Shown: positions 33,692 to 42,726 of the stretch, piece by piece
Position numbering within the stretch: position 1 is the first letter of the stretch
How the letters are laid out: each line of letters opens with the position of its first letter
NCBI RefSeq assembly: GCF_000427645.1
Contig: NZ_KE386571.1
Coordinates: forward strand, 1,229,676-1,293,675
Source: Sphingomonas phyllosphaerae FA2
Lineage (GTDB): Bacteria > Pseudomonadota > Alphaproteobacteria > Sphingomonadales > Sphingomonadaceae
Length of the DNA stretch: 64,000 nt
Direction of reading: 5' to 3'
Notes under the pieces: model-generated
What the model saw: only the letters and a program-made list of their open reading frames with translations
What the model was told of the DNA's origin: nothing
The model's database searches: none
Translations under genes and position numbers: made by a program

Positions 33692-34684
33692 ATGACCGAA
33701 CCGACCCAAGCCGAGCCTCCGTTCGTCCGCCCGGACGTCGCGACCTTCCTCGGCTATCTCAACAACCTGCCCGGGCCGCGCACGCATCAGATGACCGTGG
33801 ACGAGGCACGCGCCGCGATGCTGGCGATGTGCGACGTTGCCGACCCGCCGCGCGGCGAGCTGGCGGTGGTGCGGGATCTGACGATCCCCGGTCCGGGCGG
33901 GCCGCTGCCCGCGCGACTGTTCGATGCGAGCGCCGACCGGGCCGCGGGTCCGGCGGTCGTGTTCTTTCATGGCGGCGGCTGGGTGGTCGGCAGCGTCGCC
34001 AGCCATGCGAGCCTCGCCGCCGAGATGGCGCGGCAGCTCGATCTGCCAGTGATCTCGGTCGATTACCGGCTGGCGCCCGAAGCCCCCTTCCCCGCCGCCG
34101 TCGAGGATGCGGAGGCAGCGACGCGGTGGGTGGCGGAAAGTCCCGCCGCCCTGGGCCGAGCGGTCACCGGGCTGGTGCTGAGCGGCGACAGCGCAGGCGG
34201 CAATCTGGCGATCGTGACCAGCGTGGCGCTACGCGACCGGCCGGCGGCCGCGCCGGTGATCGTTCAGGCGCCGATCTATCCGGCCACCGACGCGACGCGG
34301 CATTATCCGTCGTTCGACGCCTTCTGCGACGGCTATCTGCTGACGCGCGAGACGATGGGGTGGTTCGGAAATCATTACCGGCCGGACCCGCAGGACGCGC
34401 GCTTCTCGCCGATCGTCGGCGATCTGACCGGCCTGCCGCCGGCGGTGATCGTCGCGGCGGGGCTCGATCCGTTGCGGGATCAGGCGCGCGCCTATGCCGC
34501 CGCGCTCGCACTGGCGGGGGTGCCGGTGACCTATCAGGAGGCGCGCGGCAACATCCACGGCTTCGCCACGCTGCGTCGCGCGATCCCGTCGAGCCAGCAG
34601 GATGTCGCGGCGTTCCTGACCGCGGTGCGCGCGGCGGTCGCGGCGGCGACGCACGATATCGCAAACGCGAAGGCAGCGGGTTGA
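33692..34684 (+). CDS. Alpha/beta hydrolase, hormone-sensitive-lipase type
   Basis: A 330-residue esterase of family IV (hormone-sensitive lipase-like). The oxyanion motif HGGG is in [13 protein letters not shown], the nucleophile in [13 protein letters not shown] (GDSAGG), the acid in AGLDPLRDQ and the histidine in GNIHGFATL, so the triad is complete. No signal peptide is apparent, suggesting a cytoplasmic esterase or lactonase acting on short acyl esters. It is divergent from the deacetylase-like gene, with 42 nt between starts, and lies 31 nt before rppH. Confidence 0.92.
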   Translation: MTEPTQAEPPFVRPDVATFLGYLNNLPGPRTHQMTVDEARAAMLAMCDVADPPRGELAVVRDLTIPGPGGPLPARLFDASADRAAGPAVVFFHGGGWVVGSVASHASLAAEMARQLDLPVISVDYRLAPEAPFPAAVEDAEAATRWVAESPAALGRAVTGLVLSGDSAGGNLAIVTSVALRDRPAAAPVIVQAPIYPATDATRHYPSFDAFCDGYLLTRETMGWFGNHYRPDPQDARFSPIVGDLTGLPPAVIVAAGLDPLRDQARAYAAALALAGVPVTYQEARGNIHGFATLRRAIPSSQQDVAAFLTAVRAAVAAATHDIANAKAAG

Positions 34685-34715
34685 AGCGCTTCGACTCGCG
34701 GCCTATTCGACCGGC

Positions 34716-35216
34716 ATGACTGCGCCAGACTCCCTGCCCTATCGCCCGTGCGCGGGCGTGATGCTCCTCAACCGCGACGGACAGGTGTTCGTCGGCCAGC
34801 GCATCGATAACGTGCTGGAAGCGTGGCAGATGCCACAGGGCGGGATCGATCCCGGCGAGGATGCGCAGGCGGCGGCGATCCGCGAGCTGTGGGAGGAAAC
34901 CGGCGTTACCGAGGACAAGGTGACGCTGATCGCCGAAGCGCCGGAGGAATTGTTCTACGACCTGCCCCCCGAGATGATCGGCAAGGTGTGGAAGGGCAAA
35001 TATCGCGGGCAGCGGCAGCGCTGGTTCCTGTTCCGCTTCGAAGGCGAGGATGCCGACGTCCGCATCGACACCCCGCACCCGGAGTTTCGCGCGTGGCGCT
35101 GGGCCGATCCGGCCGACCTTCCGCGGCTGATCGTGCCGTTCAAGGCGCAATTGTACCGTGACGTGCTCGCCGCCTTTGCCCCGCATCTGCCGGGTCGCGG
35201 CGCTGCGGCACGCTGA
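34716..35216 (+). CDS. rppH: RNA pyrophosphohydrolase
   Basis: A 166-residue Nudix hydrolase that removes pyrophosphate from 5'-triphosphate RNA, opening transcripts to RNase E. The Nudix box is complete: [20 protein letters not shown] followed by TGV. The start [20 protein letters not shown] and [20 protein letters not shown] are typical of RppH rather than other Nudix enzymes, as is [20 protein letters not shown] at 34716. The next gene begins 12 nt after the stop. Confidence 0.95.
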   Translation: MTAPDSLPYRPCAGVMLLNRDGQVFVGQRIDNVLEAWQMPQGGIDPGEDAQAAAIRELWEETGVTEDKVTLIAEAPEELFYDLPPEMIGKVWKGKYRGQRQRWFLFRFEGEDADVRIDTPHPEFRAWRWADPADLPRLIVPFKAQLYRDVLAAFAPHLPGRGAAAR

Positions 35217-35228
35217 ACGACCGCGGCG

Positions 35229-36287
35229 ATGTTGTCGGTGCTGATTGCGACGATGGGGCTTGCCATGCTGCCGGAACCGGCGGTGGCCCCGGCGCGGCGA
35301 CGCGTGGCCGCCACGCGACGGGCGCGGCGGCAGACCCGGCTCGAACGCCCCGAGCTGGAGGTGGAGCCCGTCTTCATCACCGCGCCGCCGCTCGAGGTGT
35401 CGCCGCCGGTCCTCAACGACGTCGTCGTGGCGCTCGGGAAGATCCCCGGGCCGGAGATTTCACCTGAAATGCGGGCGATGCTCGACGCGGCGATGCAGGC
35501 CGGCGACGAGGGCGGGGTCGATACGCTGGTCAAATATGCCCGCGCTGGCGATCCGGGTTCGCGCGATCTGGTGCTGCGGCGCGCGACCGAGTGGAAGGAA
35601 GCGCGCGCGCGCGCCCGCAACGAGCGGGTGCAGCAGGCAAGCGCGTTTCAATTGTGGAGCGGGCGCGTCGAGGCAGGCGGGTTCGTCTCGACCGGCAACT
35701 CCGACGTCACCGGGCTCACCGGCGTCGCGGACCTGACGCGCGAGGGGCTGCGCTGGCGGCATCGCGTGATGGCGCAGGCCGATTTCCAGCGCACCGGCGG
35801 CATCACCAGCCGCGAACGCTACGCGCTCGGCTACCAGCCCAACTACAAGATCAACGACCGCGGATACATCTACGGCAACGGCCAGTATGAGTCGGATCGC
35901 TTCCTCGGCTATTACAGTCGCTATTCGGGCTCGATCGGTGCCGGTTACAGCGTGATCCGGCGCAACGGCCTGACGCTCGACATCGAGGTGGGCCCAGCGT
36001 TCCGCCAGACGGACTTCACCGACCGGACGATGCAGGGCAGTCTGGCGGCGCGCGGCAGCGTGGAGCTGAACTGGACCCTGTTCAGCGGACTGGTCGCGAC
36101 GCAAAGCGCGTCGGGCTATTGGGAACGGTACAACAGCACGATCCGCAGCGTTTCGGCGATCGAGGCGAAGCTGCTCGGGCCGCTGTCCGCCCGGCTGTCG
36201 TACACGCTGCAATATGAAAGCGAGCCGCCGGTCGGGCGCGTCACGACCGATACCACCAGCCGCGCGTCGCTGGTCTACGCGTTCTAG
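35229..36287 (+). CDS. DUF481 outer-membrane beta-barrel protein
   Basis: A 352-residue protein. A weak signal sequence (VLIATMGLAMLPEPAVAPA) precedes a charged, Ala-rich linker of about 110 residues, then a DUF481 (YdiY-type) domain starting near SGRVEAGGFVSTGNSDVTGL. The C-terminal 200 residues alternate aromatic and polar residues as expected for beta-strands and end in a terminal Phe (LVYAF), the usual outer-membrane insertion signal. The function of the family is not established; salt-stress links are known for some members. The gene lies downstream of rppH, probably the same unit. Confidence 0.85.
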   Translation: MLSVLIATMGLAMLPEPAVAPARRRVAATRRARRQTRLERPELEVEPVFITAPPLEVSPPVLNDVVVALGKIPGPEISPEMRAMLDAAMQAGDEGGVDTLVKYARAGDPGSRDLVLRRATEWKEARARARNERVQQASAFQLWSGRVEAGGFVSTGNSDVTGLTGVADLTREGLRWRHRVMAQADFQRTGGITSRERYALGYQPNYKINDRGYIYGNGQYESDRFLGYYSRYSGSIGAGYSVIRRNGLTLDIEVGPAFRQTDFTDRTMQGSLAARGSVELNWTLFSGLVATQSASGYWERYNSTIRSVSAIEAKLLGPLSARLSYTLQYESEPPVGRVTTDTTSRASLVYAF

Positions 36288-36339
36288 GCCGATGCAGCCC
36301 TGTGTTCCGTTTCGGCGATCGCGCCGCTACGGTGCCGGA

Positions 36340-37542
36340 ATGAACAGACTTTCGTCCGTCGAACGGGCAACATTGGAGAGGATCGACGCCGCCGCGATGC
36401 TGGCGCGCGTCGAGCGATGGGCCGCGATCAGCAGCGGGACGCGCAACGTCGCGGGCTGCGCGGCGATGGCGACGGAACTGGCCGATGCCTTTGCGGCGCT
36501 GCCGGGTGACATCGAACTGGTCGAGCCGACCCCGACCGAGAGCGTCGGGGCGGACGGCCACGTCACGCCGCTGGCGCATGGCCGGCACCTGCGCCTGTCC
36601 GTGCGCCCCGATGCGCCCGTCCGGCTGCTGCTCACCGGGCATATGGATACGGTCTATCCCCTCGATCACCCCTTCCAGACCTCGCGCTGGCGAGAGCCGG
36701 GCGTCCTCAACGGCCCCGGCGTGGCCGACATGAAGGGCGGCCTGTCGCTGATGCTCGAAGCGCTGCTCGCGATCGAGGCGAGCGGCACGCCGCTCGGCTA
36801 TGACGTGGTCATCAACTCCGACGAGGAAACCGGCTCGCTGTCATCCGCGGCGCTGCTGGCCGACGTGGCGCGCGGCAAGGTGGCGGCGCTTACCTACGAG
36901 CCGGCGCTTCCCGACGGCACATTGGCCGGCGCGCGCGGCGGGACGGGCAATTTCTCGGTCGTGGTACGCGGTCGTGCAGCCCATGCCGGGCGCAACCCGG
37001 AGGACGGTCGCAACGCGATCGTCGCCGCGAGCGCGCTGGCGGTGCGGCTCCACGAAGAACGCTCGCCGCAGCTGGCGGTCAATCCGGCCCGCATCGAGGG
37101 CGGCGGCCCCAACAATGTCGTTCCCGATCTGGCGGTGCTGCGCGTCAATTTCCGTCCGGCCGACGCCGCGGAGATCGCGCGCGCGCGCGCCGCGATCGAT
37201 GCCGCGGTCGCCGCGGTCCAGACCGCGCATGACGTCAGCATCCATGTCCACGGCAGCTTCAACCGTCCTCCCAAGCCGATCGACGCCGGCGCGGCGCGGC
37301 TGTTCGCGCTGGTGCGCGACGCCGGGGCCGACCTGGACCAGCCTATCGCGTGGCGCGACACCGGGGGAGTGTGCGACGGCAACAATATCGCCGCTTGTGG
37401 CGTGCCGGTGGTCGACACGATGGGCGCCCGCGGGGGCGCGATCCACTCTACCGACGAATTTCTGATCGTCGACAGCCTTGCCGAGCGTGCCGCGCTGTCG
37501 GCGGTGACGATGCTGCGACTGGCAGAGGGAGCGCTGGCATGA
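36340..37542 (+). CDS. M20-family metallopeptidase/deacylase
   Basis: A 400-residue M20 enzyme, closest in pattern to carboxypeptidase G2 and ArgE/acetylornithine deacetylase types. Metal-site motifs: LLTGHMDTVYPLDHPFQ (HxD), NGPGVADMKGGLSLM (bridging Asp), NSDEETGSLSS (catalytic Glu pair), GGTGNFSVVVRGRAAHAGRN for the dimerisation domain, and GGAIHSTDEFL near the C-terminus. It starts at ATG 36340 and overlaps astA by four bases (ATGA), so it probably works on an N-acylated arginine derivative or a peptide feeding the succinyltransferase pathway; this is inference from context. Confidence 0.88.
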   Translation: MNRLSSVERATLERIDAAAMLARVERWAAISSGTRNVAGCAAMATELADAFAALPGDIELVEPTPTESVGADGHVTPLAHGRHLRLSVRPDAPVRLLLTGHMDTVYPLDHPFQTSRWREPGVLNGPGVADMKGGLSLMLEALLAIEASGTPLGYDVVINSDEETGSLSSAALLADVARGKVAALTYEPALPDGTLAGARGGTGNFSVVVRGRAAHAGRNPEDGRNAIVAASALAVRLHEERSPQLAVNPARIEGGGPNNVVPDLAVLRVNFRPADAAEIARARAAIDAAVAAVQTAHDVSIHVHGSFNRPPKPIDAGAARLFALVRDAGADLDQPIAWRDTGGVCDGNNIAACGVPVVDTMGARGGAIHSTDEFLIVDSLAERAALSAVTMLRLAEGALA

Positions 37543-38555
37543 CGTTCGTGATCCGCGCCGCCGACCGCAACGACCTGTCGCACCTGTACGAAATGGCGAA
37601 GCTGACCGGCGGCGGCTTCACCAACCTGCCCCCCGATCGCAACGCGCTGACCGCCAAGCTCGATCGCAGCGCGCTGGCATTCGGGCATGACGATACCTCG
37701 CTGACCGACGAATTGTTCGTGCTGATGCTGGAAAACAACGTCACCGGTGACGTGCGCGGAACGTGCCAGCTGTTCACGCATGTCGGGCAGAAGCATCCCT
37801 TCTACAGCTACCGCCTCGGCACGCTGACCCAGCACAGCCGCGAGCTGTCACGAACGTTCCGTGCCGAGATGCTGTCGCTGACCACCGACCTGGAGGGAGC
37901 GAGCGAGGTCGGCGGGCTGTTCCTCCATCCCGGCGAACGCGCGGGCGGACTCGGGCTGTTGCTGGCGCGCAGCCGCTATCTGTTCATCCGCGCGCATCGC
38001 CCGCGCTTCGCCGACCGGACACTCGCCGAGCTGCGCGGGGTGATCGACGAGGCGGGCGGGTCGCCGTTCTGGGACGGGCTCGCCGGACGGTTCTTCGGCA
38101 TGGGCTTTCAGGAGGCCGACGAGTTCAACGCGGTGCACGGCCACCAGTTCATCGCCGACCTGATGCCCAAGCACCCGATCTACACCGCGATGCTCTCCGA
38201 GCACGCACGCGCCTCGATCGGGCTGCCGCATCCCTCCGGCCGCGCTGCGATGCGGATGCTGGAAAACGAGGGCTTCGCTTACGAAAACTACATCGACATC
38301 TTCGATGGTGGCCCGACGATGACCGTCAAGACCGACCAGATCCGCACCGTCCGTGACGCGCAGGACGCGACCGTCGTCGCGGTGCGTGACGGCGGCACGA
38401 ACGAGGCGCTGGTTGCGGCCGGGCGCCTCGCCGACTTCCGCTGCGCCTACGCCCGGATCGGGACGGCCGACGGCGGCGTGACGCTCGACCCCGCCGCGGC
38501 GACGGCGCTACGGCTGCGCGAAGGTGACCGCGTGAGCTGGATCGGACGGATATGA
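37539..38555 (+). CDS. astA: Arginine N-succinyltransferase
   Basis: A 338-residue AstA catalysing succinyl-CoA + L-arginine to N2-succinylarginine, the entry step of the ammonia-producing succinyltransferase (AST) route. Motifs typical of the family: RNDLSHLYEMAKLTGGGFTN, EVGGLFLHPGERAGGLGLLL (the acyl-CoA-binding turn), FWDGLAGRFFGMGFQEADEF and the C-terminal GYV-like region around RCAYARIGTADGG. It is coupled by ATGA overlaps to both its neighbours. The remaining enzymes (astC, astD, astE) are not in the window. Confidence 0.95.
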   Translation: MTFVIRAADRNDLSHLYEMAKLTGGGFTNLPPDRNALTAKLDRSALAFGHDDTSLTDELFVLMLENNVTGDVRGTCQLFTHVGQKHPFYSYRLGTLTQHSRELSRTFRAEMLSLTTDLEGASEVGGLFLHPGERAGGLGLLLARSRYLFIRAHRPRFADRTLAELRGVIDEAGGSPFWDGLAGRFFGMGFQEADEFNAVHGHQFIADLMPKHPIYTAMLSEHARASIGLPHPSGRAAMRMLENEGFAYENYIDIFDGGPTMTVKTDQIRTVRDAQDATVVAVRDGGTNEALVAAGRLADFRCAYARIGTADGGVTLDPAAATALRLREGDRVSWIGRI

Positions 38556-39805
38556 TACGCGAGATCAACTTCGACGGGATCGTCGGGCCCAGCCACAATT
38601 ACGCGGGGCTCAGCCCCGGCAACCTCGCTGCCACCGCCAACGCCGGGCAGGTCGCGCACCCGCGCGCCGCCGCGTTGCAAGGCGTGACGAAGATGCGCGC
38701 CAACCTCGCGCTCGGGCTGTTGCAGGGCGTGCTGATCCCCCCGCCCCGCCCCGACCACGCGTGGCTGGCGCGGTTGGCGATCGACTATGATGCGGCGCCT
38801 GCGCACCTGAAGGCACAGGCGCTGTCCGCCTCCGCGATGTGGGCCGCCAACGCCGCGACCGTGTCGCCCGCACCGGACACGACTGACGGCCGCTGCCACC
38901 TGACCGTCGCCAATCTGGTGACGATGCCGCACCGCAGTCATGAATGGCGCGCGACGCTGGCGCAGTTACAGGTTGCCTTCGGGAATGAAGCGCATTTCGT
39001 CGTGCAGCCCCCGGTGCTGCCCCCCTTCGGCGACGAAGGCGCGGCCAACCACATGCGGCTGTGCAGCGCGCACGACGCGCCGGGCATCGAGGTGTTCGTC
39101 TACGGCGTCGCGGGCGGGGCCTTCCCTGCCCGCCAGCATTTCGAGGCCAGCCGCGCGATCGCCCGGCACCACGGGCTCGATCCCGCGCGGACGCTGTTCG
39201 TCCAGCAATCGACCGAGGCGATCGCCGCCGGCGCCTTTCACAACGACGTGGTCGCCGTCGCCAACGAGCGCATCTTGCTCGCGCACGAACAGGCGTTCGC
39301 GGATCGCGACGTCTTCTACGCCGACCTCCGCCGCCTGCTGCCCGAGGTCGAGATCGTCGAGGTGCCCGCGGCGGAGGTGAGCCTCGCCGATGCGATCGGC
39401 TCCTATCTCTTCAACGCGCAACTCGCGACCCCGCCCGACGGCGCACCGACGCTGATCGTTCCAGAGGAAGCGCGCGCCAATCCACGCGTCTGGCGGTGGA
39501 TCGAGGCGCATCTGGCCGGCAATGGACCGATCCGGCGCGTCGAGGTGGTCGATGTCCGCGAGTCGATGGCGAATGGCGGCGGTCCGGCGTGCCTGCGACT
39601 GCGGGTCGTCTGCGATCCGGCGACCGTCGACCCACGCTTCCTCGTTGACGATCATCGGCTCGACAGGATCGCGACGGTCATCGAACGCCAATGGCCGGAG
39701 GCGATCGCCCCGGACGATCTCGACGACCGCGCGTTGCTCGCGCAGATCGCAACCGCCCGCGCCGCGTTGGTCGAGGCGCTGGGACTGGATGAGCTTCGCG
39801 CATGA
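38552..39805 (+). CDS. astB: N-succinylarginine dihydrolase
   Basis: A 417-residue AstB hydrolysing N2-succinylarginine to N2-succinylornithine, ammonia and CO2. The signature start is EINFDGIVGPSHNYAGLSPG; the active-site cysteine lies in GGPACLRLRVV near the C-terminus, and the His motifs are in GAFHNDVVAVAN. The length is slightly shorter than the enterobacterial enzyme, as usual in alphaproteobacteria. It overlaps astA by four bases upstream and the small membrane-protein gene by four bases downstream. Confidence 0.96.
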   Translation: MIREINFDGIVGPSHNYAGLSPGNLAATANAGQVAHPRAAALQGVTKMRANLALGLLQGVLIPPPRPDHAWLARLAIDYDAAPAHLKAQALSASAMWAANAATVSPAPDTTDGRCHLTVANLVTMPHRSHEWRATLAQLQVAFGNEAHFVVQPPVLPPFGDEGAANHMRLCSAHDAPGIEVFVYGVAGGAFPARQHFEASRAIARHHGLDPARTLFVQQSTEAIAAGAFHNDVVAVANERILLAHEQAFADRDVFYADLRRLLPEVEIVEVPAAEVSLADAIGSYLFNAQLATPPDGAPTLIVPEEARANPRVWRWIEAHLAGNGPIRRVEVVDVRESMANGGGPACLRLRVVCDPATVDPRFLVDDHRLDRIATVIERQWPEAIAPDDLDDRALLAQIATARAALVEALGLDELRA

Positions 39806-40041
39806 AGGCCCGGCTGCACCGCTGGTGGCGCGGCGTCGCCCGGCTGTTCGTCGTCAAGACGAAGTTCGAGGCGTTCATGCTGATCTACGCCATCGCCACC
39901 GGCGCGGTTGAACGCGGCATGGCCTACCTGCACCGCTTCCCGGGCACGCCGGGCTGGATCATGTTCGTGGCCTGCACGATCGTCGTGTTCATGGCCGGCG
40001 GGAAGATCATCGACGGCGTGGAGCGCGACGCCAACACCTGA
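39802..40041 (+). CDS. Small membrane protein at the end of the ast operon
   Basis: A 79-residue protein with a basic N-terminus (MKARLHRWWRGVARLFVVKT), a weakly hydrophobic segment near 22-36 and a clear transmembrane helix at about 51-68 (GWIMFVACTIVVFMAGG). No domain is recognised. Its ATG overlaps the astB stop by four bases, so it must be translated with the arginine genes, but the link in function is unknown. The reading frame ends 14 nt before the Zur-like box of the next gene. Confidence 0.72.
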   Translation: MKARLHRWWRGVARLFVVKTKFEAFMLIYAIATGAVERGMAYLHRFPGTPGWIMFVACTIVVFMAGGKIIDGVERDANT

Positions 40042-40055
40042 GCGGATCGGCTATT

Positions 40056-40073
40056 GATATGTTGTATCATTTC
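40056..40073. promoter_or_regulatory. Candidate Zur operator of the znuD-like gene
   Basis: GATATGTTGTATCATTTC is an imperfect palindrome that differs at three of 18 positions from the symmetric sequence GATATGTTATAACATATC, which is the general form I recall for alphaproteobacterial Zur boxes. It ends 30 nt before the start codon, where it would overlap the promoter. A second perfect palindrome, ATGGGTGACCCAT (40078-40090), lies between it and the ribosome site. Confidence 0.55.
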
Positions 40074-40103
40074 GCTAATGGGTGACCCATAAGGGAGTCG
40101 CCC

Positions 40104-42230
40104 ATGAAGACCATATTGTTTGCCGCGGTTGCGCTTGCACCGCTCACCCTGCCTGCCGCCGCCCAGACCGCCGACCCGGCGCGGCAAGCCGATCCGCACC
40201 GCTCCGACGACGTGATCGTCACCGCCCCGATCCAGACCAGCGAGTCCGATGTCCTGCAAGGCACATCGGTGCTGACCGGCGCGAACCTGACCCGCGAGCT
40301 TCGCCCGACGATCGGGGAAACCCTCGCGCGCTTGCCGGGCGTGTCGGCAACCTCGTTCGGGCCGAACGCATCACGTCCGATCCTGCGCGGATTCCAGGGG
40401 GACCGTATCCGCGTGCTGACTGACGGCATCGGATCGATCGACGTCTCGAACACCTCGGTCGACCATGCAGTGGTGATCGATCCATTGCTCGCCGAGCGCG
40501 TCGAGGTGCTGCGCGGTCCGGCCGCGTTGCTGTACGGTTCGTCGGCGGTCGGCGGCGTCGTCAATGTCGTCGACCGGCGCATTCCGCGCGCGCTGCCGGA
40601 GAACGGCTATCGCGTCGATGCGATCGGCACCTATGGCAGCGCGGCGAACGAGCGTTCGATCGGCGGCGCAGCGGACGTGACGGCGGTCGGCCCGCTCGTC
40701 CTGCACGTCGACGGATCGTATCTGAAGGCGGACGACCTGCGCACCGGCGGGTTCATCCTGTCGCGTGCGGCGCGCCGGGCGTCGCTGGCGCTGGCCGGCG
40801 CCCCGCAGGACGGGGACGAGCCGATCGATTTTGCCGCGAACGCCGCGCTGAGCGGCAAGCTGCCCAATAGCGGGGCGGAGACGTGGACGGCCGGCGCGGG
40901 TGCGTCGATCATAACCGATGGCGGGATGCTCGGCGTCTCCTACGGCCATTACGACAGCCTGTATGGGGTGCCGGTTCGCTATGCCACCGCCTTGGGGCAG
41001 GAGCAGGAAGCGCCGCGGCTCGACGTCGTGCAGAACCGCTACGATCTGCGCGCCGAAGTGACTCCGCACGGTGCGCTGATCGACGCGATCCGCATCCGCG
41101 CTGCCCACGCCAATTACCGGCATTTCGAGCTGGAGGAAGATGGCTCGGTCGGCACCGCCTTCTACAACAAGGGGCTGGAGGCGCGGCTCGAGGTGGTCCA
41201 GGCGAAGCGCGGAGCATGGCAGGGCGCCAGCGGCGTGCAATATTTCAGCCGCGCGTTCGACGTGGTCGGCGACGAGGCGTTCCTGCCGCGCAACCAGACC
41301 GAACAGACCGGGCTCTTCACGCTGCAGCAATATGAGGACGGGCGCTTCAAGGCCGAGGGCGGGCTACGCTACGAACAGACCCGGCTGACCGCCGATCCGG
41401 GCTTCCGCGAAGGGACCGAGCGCTTCACCGGCGCGGATCGCAGCTTCGGGACGTGGTCGGGGTCGCTGGGCGCGGCCTATACGCTGGCGGACGGGGTGCG
41501 CATCGGGTTGAACGGCTCGCGCACCGCGCGCGCGCCGTCCGCCGAGGAATTGTTCGCCAACGGGCCGCATGCGGGCACGCAGGCGTACGAGTTGGGCAAT
41601 CCGAACTTCCGCGCGGAAACGTCGTGGGGGCTGGAGGCGACCCTCCACGCACATAACCAGATCTTCAGCCTCGATGCCTCTGCCTATTACAACTGGTTCG
41701 ACAATTACATTTATGAGGCGCAGGTCGCCGAGGCAGCGTGCGCAACGGCGGCGCAGGGGGATGTGGACCTGCCGTGCTTCCGCTACAGTCAGGCCAAGGC
41801 GCGTTATTATGGCTTCGAGGCGGATGCGTCGGCACGACTGGCGACGATCGGCGCGCATGTCATCACCGCCGATCTGCTCGGCGATTACGTCCATGCCGAG
41901 GTGGTCGATCGCGGCCCGGTGCCACGCATTCCGCCGCTGCGGCTGCTTGGCGGACTCGAGGCGCGGAGCGACACCAGCGCGGCGCGTGTCGAGGTTGAGC
42001 GCGCCTTCGCACAGAACCGCACCGCGCCGTTCGAGACGCGCACCGACGGCTATACGATGGTCAACGCCTCGCTCTCGTTCCATCCGTGGGGCGGCAGCGA
42101 CCGGCGCAGCATCCTGCTGGCGGCGAACAACATCTTCGACGTCGAGGCCCGCCGCGCGGCAAGCGTCCTCAAGGACTTCGCGCCGCTCGCCGGCCGCGAT
42201 GTCCGGGTGACGTTCCGCGTGGAGATCTGA
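40104..42230 (+). CDS. znuD: TonB-dependent receptor, ZnuD type
   Basis: A 708-residue outer-membrane receptor with a signal peptide (MKTILFAAVALAPLTLPAAA). The plug domain contains VTAPIQTSESDVLQGTSVL, then LARLPGVSATSFGPNASRPI and RVEVLRGPAALLYGSSAVGG, followed by a 22-stranded barrel ending VRVTFRVEI. The FGPNASRP and ELFANGPHAGTQAYELGNPN motifs and the NNIFDVEARRAASVLKDFAP end are those of the zinc-responsive ZnuD family. The ribosome site AAGGGAG sits 6 nt before ATG 40104. The Zur-like box upstream supports zinc (or zinc-chelate) uptake under zinc limitation; the ligand is inferred. No periplasmic or ABC zinc transporter is adjacent. Confidence 0.88.
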   Translation: MKTILFAAVALAPLTLPAAAQTADPARQADPHRSDDVIVTAPIQTSESDVLQGTSVLTGANLTRELRPTIGETLARLPGVSATSFGPNASRPILRGFQGDRIRVLTDGIGSIDVSNTSVDHAVVIDPLLAERVEVLRGPAALLYGSSAVGGVVNVVDRRIPRALPENGYRVDAIGTYGSAANERSIGGAADVTAVGPLVLHVDGSYLKADDLRTGGFILSRAARRASLALAGAPQDGDEPIDFAANAALSGKLPNSGAETWTAGAGASIITDGGMLGVSYGHYDSLYGVPVRYATALGQEQEAPRLDVVQNRYDLRAEVTPHGALIDAIRIRAAHANYRHFELEEDGSVGTAFYNKGLEARLEVVQAKRGAWQGASGVQYFSRAFDVVGDEAFLPRNQTEQTGLFTLQQYEDGRFKAEGGLRYEQTRLTADPGFREGTERFTGADRSFGTWSGSLGAAYTLADGVRIGLNGSRTARAPSAEELFANGPHAGTQAYELGNPNFRAETSWGLEATLHAHNQIFSLDASAYYNWFDNYIYEAQVAEAACATAAQGDVDLPCFRYSQAKARYYGFEADASARLATIGAHVITADLLGDYVHAEVVDRGPVPRIPPLRLLGGLEARSDTSAARVEVERAFAQNRTAPFETRTDGYTMVNASLSFHPWGGSDRRSILLAANNIFDVEARRAASVLKDFAPLAGRDVRVTFRVEI

Positions 42231-42262
42231 TCGTCGAAGCGCAGAGCGGTCGGACCATTACG

Positions 42263-42347
42263 GTCGTCGCCCCGGGCTTGACCCGGGGCCCCGCTTCTAC
42301 CCGACCGCTACAAAAGCGGGGCCCCGGATCAAGCCCGGGGCGACGAT
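42263..42347. repeat. Family B palindromic repeat, copy 2
   Basis: A near-perfect long palindrome: TCGCCCCGGGCTTGACCCGG with GGGCCCCGCTT on the left and AAGCGGGGCCCC with GGATCAAGCCCGGGGCGACG on the right. It lies 32 nt after the znuD stop and could act as its transcription terminator. Confidence 0.88.
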
Positions 42348-42385
42348 CTTTCAAGCGAGACGAGGTGGGTTGGAACCGCCCACTC

Positions 42386-42460
42386 GTCATTGCGAGCATA
42401 GCGAAGCAATCCAGGGCGTCCTGATCCGGCTCTGGATTGCTTCACTACGCTCGCAATGAC
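42386..42460. repeat. Family A intergenic inverted repeat, copy 4
   Basis: GTCATTGCGAGCATAGCGAA on the left and CACTACGCTCGCAATGAC on the right, inner arms GCAATCCAG and CTGGATTGC. It is in the gene-free stretch 42231-42726, which also holds family B and C copies and no gene I can support. Confidence 0.9.
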
Positions 42461-42552
42461 GGATCAAGTTCATCCCGCTCGAACCCGCCATCCACCAAGT
42501 TCGGATGTCATCCCGGCGGGCGCGCAACCTCTCCAAAAACTCGCTTTCTGTT

Positions 42553-42636
42553 CCCCGGCGGAGGTCGGGGCCCAGTTGGAAAGGTGTTTCGGTTAGTTAC
42601 AAACCTCCCCCAACTAGACCCCGGCCTTCGCCGGGG
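42553..42636. repeat. Family C inverted repeat, copy 1
   Basis: Arms 42553-42579 (CCCCGGCGGAGGTCGGGG then CCCAGTTGG) and 42610-42636 (CCAACTAG then ACCCCGGCCTTCGCCGGGG) are inverted copies with about four mismatches in 27 positions, around a 30-nt loop. It is the closest repeat to the 3' end of the GNAT gene and is related to the copy at 53126. Confidence 0.75.
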
Positions 42637-42726
42637 TACTAGAAAGGGACCTTCACAGAGGCCTCCCGAGCGGCAGAGTAATGAATGGGAGATTCAAGCC
42701 AGACGGAACCGCCGCTCAGGCCGTTC

